Part shown: one piece after another, positions 56,301 through 64,000 of the stretch
Numbering within the stretch: the stretch's first letter is position 1
Layout of the letters: each line of letters begins with the position of its first letter
Made by a program: the position numbers and the translations under genes
The notes under the pieces: generated by a model
Told to the model about the DNA's origin: nothing
The model's input: the letters and a program-made list of their open reading frames with translations, nothing else
The model's database searches: none
From: Mytilinidion resinicola
Lineage: Eukaryota > Ascomycota > Dothideomycetes > Mytilinidiales > Mytilinidiaceae
Assembly (NCBI RefSeq): GCF_010093595.1
Contig: NW_022985468.1
Location: 378,615-442,614, forward strand
DNA: 64,000 bases
Direction: 5' to 3'

Positions 56301-57302
56301 ATGTCCGTCTTCAAAGCCGGCAACACAGCCCTCATAACCGGTGGCGCATCCGGCATCGGCCTCGCAGTCGCGCAACTATGTTTCAAGCACTCGATGCGTG
56401 TCGCAATTGTCGATCGCAACACCGACACCCTGTCGAGAGCGAAAAAGACGCTTTCGTCTAGTGATGTAGAGACTTATGAGGTGGACGTCTCAAAGAGCTC
56501 GGAATGGAAGACGTTGAGGGAGAGCGTGCTGAAGAAGTTTGGCCCTGTGGACTTTCTTATGCTGAACGCGGGGATTGGGGCGAAGGGCACTTGGGGGGAT
56601 GAGGATTATTTCGCCAAGGTAGGTTGCGTGCAGAGGTGGTTTTAACTTGACGGAGGCTCTCTCTTTGGACTTCAGCATCCGAAGCAGCGGATACATCACG
56701 CGCAGTTGCTAATACCTTCGTACAGATCATGGGGACGAACCTCTTTGGTGTTATCAATGGTCTGAATGCCTTCGTACCGGAGTTTCAGAAGAGATCAGGT
56801 GACAAGCCTTCCTCCATTGTCATCACCGGAAGCAAACAAGGCATCACGAATCCGCCCGGAAACGCGGCATATAACGCGTCGAAGTCAGCGGTGAAGACTC
56901 TAGCAGAGCACCTCAGCTTTGACCTCAAGGACACGAAGACCTCCGTACATCTGCTCGTGCCCGGCTGGACGTTCACCGGTTTGGTAAGGCCTACGACCTG
57001 GGACTAATAACACCATAATACTGAGCTGACTACGTGAGCAGAGCGGAAATGTCCCTGGATCCACCACTACTAAGCCAGTAGGTGCCTGGGAACCGTCTCA
57101 AGTTGCGGACTACATGTACAAGAAGATTTTCGATGGCAAGTTCTACATCATCTGCCCCGACAACGATGTCACGGAGGAAACGGACAAGAAGCGCATGCTC
57201 TGGACAGCCGGTGATCTCGTTCAAGGTAGACCTCCGCTCACGAGATGGCGGCCGGAGTTCAAGGAGGAGGCGGAAGAGTGGATGAAGAAGCAGAGTGTGT
57301 AG
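56301..57302 (+). CDS. Classical short-chain dehydrogenase/reductase
   Basis: Exons 56301-56618, 56726-56983 and 57042-57302 give 278 residues with introns GTAGGT..ACAG (107 nt) and GTAAGG..GCAG (58 nt). The cofactor motif is ALITGGASGIGLAVAQL, followed by LMLNAGIGAKG (NAG), SSIVITGSKQG (catalytic Ser) and YNASKSAVKTL (catalytic YxxxK). Asp in VAIVDRNTDT suggests NAD(H). Substrate unknown. It is a soluble, single-domain classical SDR of normal length with intact catalytic residues. The adjacent genes suggest no pathway. Confidence 0.9.
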
Positions 57303-57939
57303 AATAATTCCAGCTCCGAAAGCTTGACGCGGAGCCCCTGGCGCGAAGGTGAGATGCTACAGCGGTATGTAGAATCTTAGGTCCAGTTCAGCGCATGCGG
57401 AAATGACATTGTTCGTTCCAAAATTCCCTATGCTATAGGAGATCTCCTACAGGATATCAAGGTTGTCAAAGCGAATGAAAGAGAACATTGGATCTTTGGT
57501 ACCTCGTAAGTTATCATGTTCATGTGCGTACGAATCAAATACTGCAATTCTCTATCGCAATTCGGTGTGGGAAATAGGGGTCAATAGCGATGTGGTTGAA
57601 ATCGGCTCTACTCACCGTCAATCGTGCCCAACGGCACGTGACCTCAACCGACGTCGAAAAGATTTCACCACTTCACGTTTTCACCACTGACGCTAACCAA
57701 TTTCGGTCACAATATGGCTCACAATACCGATGCTCCTATTGTTGCTACTAATACTAATGTCACTTCACCCAGCCATTCATTCTATTGTCAATTGCTCTAT
57801 TGTTGGCCAGAGTATATAACATCTTCTCCTTCCTCCAGTCCTTCCAATTCCTCAGTATCATCGTCCGACCAGTTCCTCAATTCCTCGTCTCGCGACGTTC
57901 TACGTCCAAAATTTCCTTCCAACCTTGCTCGTCGTCATC
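57303..57939. other. Intergenic, 0.6 kb
   Basis: No supported gene. An open frame from 57714 starts in Ser-rich low complexity and then shadows another frame, so it is not called. Confidence 0.4.
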
Positions 57940-58446
57940 ATGCTGGACATGACCCTCGCAATCAACTTCGCCCTCGAGAAGCTCTGCGAGCACGCAGACT
58001 TCCTCGGAGGCATCTTCGGCCTCGTGCCACCCGTGCCAGCACCTCGCTCTCCAACACTCGTTTGCTACGGTCCGGGTGCCTGCTAGTTCGATTCAGCGGG
58101 CCGAGAGTGCATTCACCCCAAGCACTGGCAGAATCAGCCTGTCGCCATGCTCGTCCTACCGCCCGCCTGCCACCACCTGGAACCCGTCGACCAATCCATC
58201 GCCACCCCGCAACCCATGTCAATTCTAGCACCCTCCGAATCAGCACCAGCCTCTCCACCTACTTTCGGAAGTGCCCCAACGTTGCCCAGAGCCCGTCAAG
58301 CAAGCCCGCGTCGCCGCTCCAATTCAAAGGGAGTGGATCTGAGGAGAGTTTTCGGCGCTCGAATCGAGAAATGCCCGGTCGCCGCCTTCGGATCAGCGCC
58401 AGTTCGTGTGTCGTCTGCCGAGGAGGAGGATGACGATGACGCGTAG
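57940..58446 (+). CDS. Doubtful hypothetical protein
   Basis: From ATG 57940 (MLDMTLAINFALEKLCEHAD) one frame reaches a TAA/TAG-type end at 58446 with a single in-frame TAG after LVCYGPGAC. A 63-nt phase-0 intron (GTGCCA..GCTAG) would remove that stop and join GGIFGL to FDSAGRECIHPKHW. The rest is Pro/Ser/Arg-rich and ends in an acidic EEEDDDDA tail. Nothing recognised. An overlapping longer frame from 57714 competes with it. Confidence 0.3.
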
Positions 58447-58599
58447 GAAACGTCGTCGGTTGAGATCCTGGGGACGGACTCGTAGAGCCCACGGGGGCTA
58501 GTCGCCAGGATTTGACCTGGTGGCGAGGGCTGCGGCCCGGGATTGACCATCCTCATTGATATACTCACCTTGTGTGGGGTATTGAAGAGGGTTTCTGTG

Positions 58600-60330
58600 C
58601 GATTTGGAGGTTATGTGCCGCTGTCAGAGGTACTCTGCTATGGTCTCAAGTTTCTGAAGACGATGTCATAGCTATGAGGTCGCATATTAGATTGCCGCTA
58701 TTTGCACCTGTTTGACACGTACTTACCGCTGTTAGAGGTTCCTCCGCCGTGCTCTCAAGATTCGAGGTACGATGTCAAATACGTGGGCCCGTAGATGGGA
58801 TCACTACTTTCCACACCTGTTTGACAGCTGCTTACCACTGCCAGGAGCCCGATGCTACGCTGATAGTATCCTAGATATGGAGTCAACATTCCAGGCTCGT
58901 AAATTGGATCATACCCTTATTCAAGCTTTCAGCACCTACGTTCCACCATATTCCCAAGTCCATAGATCGCACCGCCCTTCACACCTCCTTAACACCTGCT
59001 TACCACGGCTAGACATCCTCCATCGCCGTCTTGAAATTACGGTTACGGTGTCAAAAGCTCAAGCGCGTGTATCTCATCGCAGCTTCCGCCACCTTTTTGA
59101 CGCCTCCTTACCGCCGCTAGAGGTACTCCAACGCAGCCTTCGCCTTTCGAGTAGTATGTTTAATCCTCAAGCCTGCAGACGAGATCGCCGCTTTCCGCTT
59201 ATATGACGCCTAGTCCCCACCGTCTGAGGTCCTCCAGCTCCCCGAAAAAGTTCAGGGACCATGTAAAGGTTGGCAGGGCCTAAACCTCGCTGTGGGAATT
59301 TGAAAAACTTTAGTAATACAATGACGTCGTTGGGCGTGGCTCGGGGCAGGATATAATATGAGGAGAAGATAGAAAGGCCTCCAGGGCCTAGATCGTGCGT
59401 TAAGAGAAGGCGTGATCGATGACGCCGTCAGAGGTGCCTTGGAATAGCGTGAGAAATCTGGACGCTATGTGACGATTTACAAGGCCTATACCGCAGTGCA
59501 GAGTCTAGCAGTGTTTAGCAGGCTAATGATACTGTTTGACGTGCCCTATAGTTGCAAGAGAATTGTAAAAAGGATGTAGATGCATAGGGCCTAAGTCGGA
59601 TGCGGAGAATTGGGGGGGATTTGAGAGGTTGATAGCGTCGCCTGACGTGCCTTAAGGTAGCGTGAGAATTGAAGACGAAGTAAAGATGCACACGCCGTGG
59701 ATCGGGTCGTCGAGCATTGATAGTGAGTGGGAAGTTGATAATAACGTCGGCCGTACTCTGATACATTATGAAATATTGAAAGCAATGTTAAGATATTGAG
59801 TCCGTGTATCCAAAGATAGCTTTCTAGATCTTATTTCTACCTACTCGATACACTCAAAAAGCCTTCGGTATGCTCTCAAATATCTAGCACATCTTCAAAG
59901 TCACGAGCAAAGTCACGAGCAACTACATCGAGATTGCACTTTTTATCAAAATCGATACCATTAGGAGTCCTATAACACACTCAAAAATATACTTCACGAT
60001 GCTAAAATCAGCAGTACCTATATTAAAGTGTGACATCCTACTTATATCTCAAAATTGTTCACTGTTGTGAGAAGTTCTCTGGCATACTCTGAGAGATTTA
60101 GTGCAAAGTGAATTGCGCAAGCTTACACATCGCATCGGAGTTTAAGAGATATTTCCTTGCCACTGTAAGAGGTCCTTTAGCTTACTTGGAAGCTTCCAGT
60201 ACTATGTGAAAATCTCAAGCTCGGATATCGGACTAGGTCTATTTATAAGGTAGTGGCATATAATCAAGCATAGTCTTTTAATGGTATCCGGGCAGTGCTA
60301 GAGGTTCACTAGTATTTAGATAAGCAGAAA
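58600..60330. repeat. Degenerate tandem array, unit about 108 bp (roughly 16 units)
   Basis: Landmarks recur every 105-120 bases. CACCTGTTTGACA is at 58704 and 58814. TTACCGCTGTTAGAGGT-like cores recur at about 58728, 58835, 59000, 59105, 59215, 59410, 60165 and 60300. TTTGACGTGCC / CCTGACGTGCC are near 59535 and 59640. Part of the array (58772-59206) is open, and there each 36-codon unit reads like HLFDxxLPxLEVLxRxL. Copies drift strongly to the right. The array is probably non-coding now. Confidence 0.75.
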
Positions 60331-60927
60331 AGCTAGTCTGCCACGAACTATACTCTGCCTTCGATCATCCAAAAACGGTGAGGTTCTAGCAAAACCGAAG
60401 TTTTCAATTGCTTCTTCTGTCAATTTGCGGTTGCCTGACTGAAGCATGCGAATGATGTTTATCCGTTTCACCGTTGATAATGTTAGAATCAATTCAACTT
60501 ACGAACAGTATCATAATAAAAGGACGTAGAGCTTTACTAATAGGAGTAAGAATATATGAGATGACCCAAGCGGAGAGACGAGAAAAGGTACTTGGTGATG
60601 TTCTGCCAATCCTAAACCAATGATGGTTCAAATAGGATCTAATTAAAAGAGCAGACAATGTCATGAGCCCGAGGGTATCTAAAAAAAAAAAGTCTTCCAA
60701 GACACCAACATCGACGCTAAACTTTGCCCTCAATGACGGAACCCTCTCGTAGCTAAAGAACGGTACTTGCAAATGCCTTGAAACAGCCTGTAGCTATGGC
60801 CGGAAGGAAAACACATCTAATCACCAAACAATCTAATCTTGATACCAAACATGTCTCAAACGACACATAAAGCGTACAAGCTGGCTAATATCATCATCAC
60901 GCTAGAAACGTTGCCTATAAGCCCTCT
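60331..60927. other. Intergenic, AT-rich
   Basis: AT-rich stretch following the tandem array, with a ten-base A run at 60681. No supported gene. Confidence 0.4.
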
Positions 60928-62060
60928 TTAGCCTCCGGGAGAACTACACAGCTTATAATCAGTTTGACAAAGTCTATAGTTGTCGAAAGCTGGTATTCTA
61001 CTTACCACTTCTTCACACCCGCAACGGCGCTTCAACTCAGCAAAAGGCTCCTCAGTGAGGCGGCCCATCACTTCTTCTTTGCCATTGAGCGGAGTCTTCC
61101 TACCGAAGTCAATCTTATACTTTTCCGAAACTCTGGCATAAGAGTTCTTCTTCAAATCGAAGGACAAGTGTCCATCTAGGATCAAGCGGGGTCCCGGGGC
61201 GTAGCGGTCGTAGTCGGAACTTGTAGTCTTTCCCTCCATACCTAGACATGCGTACTTGATCCATGTCGATGGAGCCAGATGGCCAATCCCCTGGGCCCTA
61301 TGGGTGTACAATGGAATGATGTCCATGATATTCCCCAACTTCTGGAGTATCAGGCCGAAACGCTGCTTGAAAAGCATCAGACTTTCATCTGTCCAGATGA
61401 CACCTGGGTCCCCGGCCTTGAGGCTTGGGTCTGTGCATACTCTAATTATGATGAAATTTATGACCATTCCCTCGTCAAAATCTTCAATTTTGGACCCATG
61501 GGCGTGCATCTCGGTCAGGTCCCATGCGCTTGGGTCCATTGATAGTAACGTTCCAAAGACCGCAGCCTCTGTAGCTGCATCCTCGATGCGCAGAATGCCC
61601 TTGGAGGTCGCCTGGCCATACGGCGACGGAGGGACGGCGGTCTGCTGTTGAGACGACGCGTCGGGCATCCACGTGGAGAGCTTCTTGAGCTCTTTGGTTC
61701 GTTGTACTGTCCGAGTTGCTCTTGCAGGCTGTGATCGCGTGATCAAGGATTGGTTGAAAATATTCTGGACTGTTGCAGGCATCGCTTCAGGTGTCGGTTT
61801 GAGGGACGGCAGATTTTCAGAAAGGCCATGGCCTCCATGGTTCGCCTTTGTCAAACTCCACAGGCCTCACCAAGCATGGGGAAGCTCTCATTTTCTTCTT
61901 GAGGGCGTTGGAGCTCTGGAAAACTCTTCAGGTAGGCTAGGTTCGTTGTCGACCCAGTCACAACTGCGGAGTAGCTCAAAGAAGATAAAGTCTGACTACT
62001 AGGAATAGGCTTCGTGGTCTCTGCGTTTACAAGACGCAGGCGCGACGCTGGTGGGTTCAT
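60928..62060 (-). CDS. Hypothetical protein (tentative two-exon model)
   Basis: Exons 62060-61871 and 61832-60928 give 364 residues starting MNPPASRLRLVNAETTKPIP. The joining intron would be only 38 nt (GTGAGG..TGGAG), short for this genome, so the 5' part is tentative. The main exon alone is open for about 300 codons. After a disordered Ser/Pro/Gln region the fold seems to begin at TEAAVFGTLLSMDPSAWDLT and continues with MVINFIIIRVCTDPSLKAGD, MLFKQRFGLILQKLGNIMDI and IKYACLGMEGKTT. No domain, signal or membrane segment is recognised. Confidence 0.55.
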
Positions 62061-63133
62061 AACTTATGACTGGCAGGAAAGGTCAGCTGGCAGGATATTC
62101 CGCCTCATTATGGATCTACTCACACTCAGGGGGTCAATATTGGGAACATTCTTCTCGTCCTAAACATTAAGACCCGAGGAAGAACGTGTCGTACGAGCTG
62201 ACCCTACTGCCCTATATTGGTTGGCAAACTGTATCGTGTTCAAGACTCTTAGGAGGGTGGTGTTGGGTAAATCGCTGTTGTACGGGACTTGGTGGTTGTT
62301 GGTATTGAGAACTGGTTGAAGATCCAGATTTCGAGGTGGATAGTGTTGGAAAATAAGAAGAGCAAGGAGTTTTCGAGTGGACGAAGGGGATGAGTGGTGT
62401 TGAGAAATCGTTGAAGGATGAGACCTCGAGGTGGTTGTTATTGGAAGAAGTAGTGAGCGTAAGGGACTTTCTGGTTAGTGGAGAGGGTGTGTGATATAGT
62501 TGGTGGTAGATCGTTAATAATGGCACAGGTGGAGGGGACGCTAGGTGTGCTTACAATGCTTTATCAGGAGTGTGGAGCTGCATAGCAGTGAATTGAGTAC
62601 CGTGCATCCGGAGACCTGGTGCGCGCCTTGTGAATTCAGTGACCGCTACCCTAACTAGACAGGAACAGCCCCTCTCGCAAATCGTAGACGGCGTCTACCT
62701 TGCGAATTCACTCTCTGGGTTCCCCAAATGGCTATTTAAGCCAGCCGTGACCACGTGAGCAAGTTGCTTCCACCGCCCACCGTTTACTAACCCACACCCC
62801 CCCTCCAACTTCAACATATCACCACCTCTTCCTACTTTATAGCCATACATTTCACAATAGCGCCAAGCACTGCTGCGTAAAGTGTGTTTAGTAATCCGTA
62901 TTTTAGCTGCGTAACTGTCTTCTTTATGTAAGTAGTCTGAGTCTTATCATTGTTGCAGTTTGACTAACGAAAAAAAGTACGCTATTGCTAGACAGCACTA
63001 GAAGATACCGTACACGAGCGCGGTTACCTTTAGTATAACCTTCTCTAGGGCCCAACCTTCGCGACGGCCCAAAACATGTCATCTGGCGGTTGAAGACTCT
63101 GTGCAACCCATCGAAGTGAGCAAGCACGGCGTT
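62061..63133. other. Divergent intergenic region, 1.1 kb
   Basis: Promoters of the two flanking genes. Frames at 62212-62526 are low-complexity and not called. GAATTCA occurs twice (62631, 62706) in short similar settings. No clear repeat. Confidence 0.4.
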
Positions 63134-64000
63134 ATGAGCCAAGCTAAAGCAATTTCAACAAGTCAGAAATTCGTAGCTTTGAATCTGCCCGCAGATCTGT
63201 ACTCGACAGTTCGGAGCGCCCTGCAGTTATGGCGGAATTTCGAGACGACAGAGGCGCGTCTGGAACCCAAGCGACAGAAGGCTTTCTGGGAAGAGCAAAA
63301 GCTATACGTCGTTATCCTGCGGAGCGAACGAAGACTGGATGATTTTGAAGAAAGAATCGGCGGTAGAGAAGCTGAAGTCTCCGCAGAGGACAGTCGCGAG
63401 AGGGAAAACCTCGAAGCTGTCGCCATCCAAAACAGGAAAGACCGGGCTGCTCTCAAAACAGAGATCGCGCGCCTGGAGCATCTCATTCAACAAGCCCGCA
63501 TTGCGTGGGAGAAAGCCCAGGTTGATGTCAACGCAGCTCTTGAAGACTTCTTCCTCAGCCCTGAGTTCTTAGCGGCACGATCTCCTGAAGAAATAGCGAT
63601 AGCAGACACTCATGAAGGTTACCAGCCCGTTCGCCGCCAAACATCAGAGGGGGTGTCCAGAGAATCTCAGACTGCCAAAATTCCCTTGGGGCAAGCGACT
63701 GAGAACCTGAGTGAGAAGCGGCGGAAACTTTGGCTTGCCGAGAAACGACTTCAAGACCATAAGGAGATTTACGAGCGGGACCTCAGGGACTGCGTCAAAG
63801 CTCCCGACGATCGCCCAGTCGACGATCTGAAGACGGGGTTTGATCTCTCCTATCTCGCCAGAGGGGGGAAACTGGCCAGGGAGCTCCAAGAAGCAGAAGC
63901 CGAGTTGCAAAGTGCTAAGAAAGACGCCAAGGCTGTTGGAGTCTGGGTTCCCGCCGACCAAGATTCACAGTTTGGTGATCATCCTGAGGATGGCTATTCA
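63134..64000 (+). CDS. Hypothetical coiled-coil protein, 5' part (runs off the right edge)
   Basis: From ATG 63134 (MSQAKAISTSQKFVALNLPA) the plus strand is open for 289 codons to the window end. The sequence is highly charged and helical: RSERRLDDFEERIGGREAEV, KTEIARLEHLIQQARIAWEK and later LARELQEAEAELQSAKKDAK form long coiled coils. No domain is recognised. The frame is also open for some 20 codons upstream of the ATG, so an earlier exon is possible. Function unknown. Confidence 0.65.
   Translation, partial: MSQAKAISTSQKFVALNLPADLYSTVRSALQLWRNFETTEARLEPKRQKAFWEEQKLYVVILRSERRLDDFEERIGGREAEVSAEDSRERENLEAVAIQNRKDRAALKTEIARLEHLIQQARIAWEKAQVDVNAALEDFFLSPEFLAARSPEEIAIADTHEGYQPVRRQTSEGVSRESQTAKIPLGQATENLSEKRRKLWLAEKRLQDHKEIYERDLRDCVKAPDDRPVDDLKTGFDLSYLARGGKLARELQEAEAELQSAKKDAKAVGVWVPADQDSQFGDHPEDGYS

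Noticed and set aside
57714..58433. 239-codon plus-strand frame
   Set aside because: Ser-rich start and then Arg/His/Pro-rich sequence typical of an out-of-frame reading. The 57940 frame has better composition.

Overview
The window reads as nuclear DNA of a filamentous ascomycete (Pezizomycotina). Genes are monocistronic on both strands and have short introns of about 45-65 nt with GTRWGT-like donors and CTAAC/CTAAT branch sites. The proteome is recognisably fungal: NACHT/ankyrin NLR, ARCA-like transcription factor, NRPS-like reductase, cupin_5, GMC oxidoreductase, and BiP ending in HDEL. Nothing here fixes the species.

Layout. 1-5.7 kb is core-like: the 5' part of a GMC oxidoreductase (-), an alanine aminotransferase (-, 3 exons) and the 26S proteasome subunit Rpn7 (-, 3 exons). 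5.8-27.4 kb is an accessory, repeat-studded block. It holds a hypothetical gene (-) divergent from a six-exon ankyrin-subtilisin (S8) gene, an atypical SDR, a secreted-type ORF cut by one in-frame stop, a cupin_5 gene (-), and a six-exon NLR of 1905 aa (alpha/beta hydrolase-NACHT-ankyrin). Three members of a Cys-pair ('CxxC...W') family follow, and a fourth lies at 30.0-31.1 kb (-). Copies of one degenerate dispersed repeat, made of two modules (A and B), lie between these genes, and one sits inside an intron of the ankyrin-S8 gene.

28.6-35 kb holds small hypothetical genes, including a three-exon single-TM gene that no long single-frame reading shows. 35.5-43.9 kb looks like a decayed secondary-metabolism locus. 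It contains an intact fumarate-reductase-like flavoprotein, an NRPS-like adenylating reductase (A-T-R) ruined by three in-frame stops, apparent frameshifts and a lost splice donor, a 432-bp TA-flanked MITE with ~100-bp terminal inverted repeats, and an ARCA-like transcription factor for which I can find no Zn2Cys6 cluster. 44.9-47.2 kb is BiP/Kar2 (6 exons, one a GC-AG junction). 49-62 kb holds a C2H2 factor, a decayed DUF7580-type relic, a Thg1-like protein of bacterial-type layout, a large N-glycosylated membrane protein and a classical SDR. A 1.7-kb degenerate tandem array of ~108-bp units and a hypothetical protein follow. The last 0.9 kb is the start of a coiled-coil protein that runs off the edge.

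The most interesting parts are the ankyrin-S8 protease and the NLR within 10 kb of each other, the adjacent Cys-pair family cluster, and the dispersed A/B repeat confined to that block. All intron models were made by eye from phase, splice sites and protein continuity. No homology search was run.
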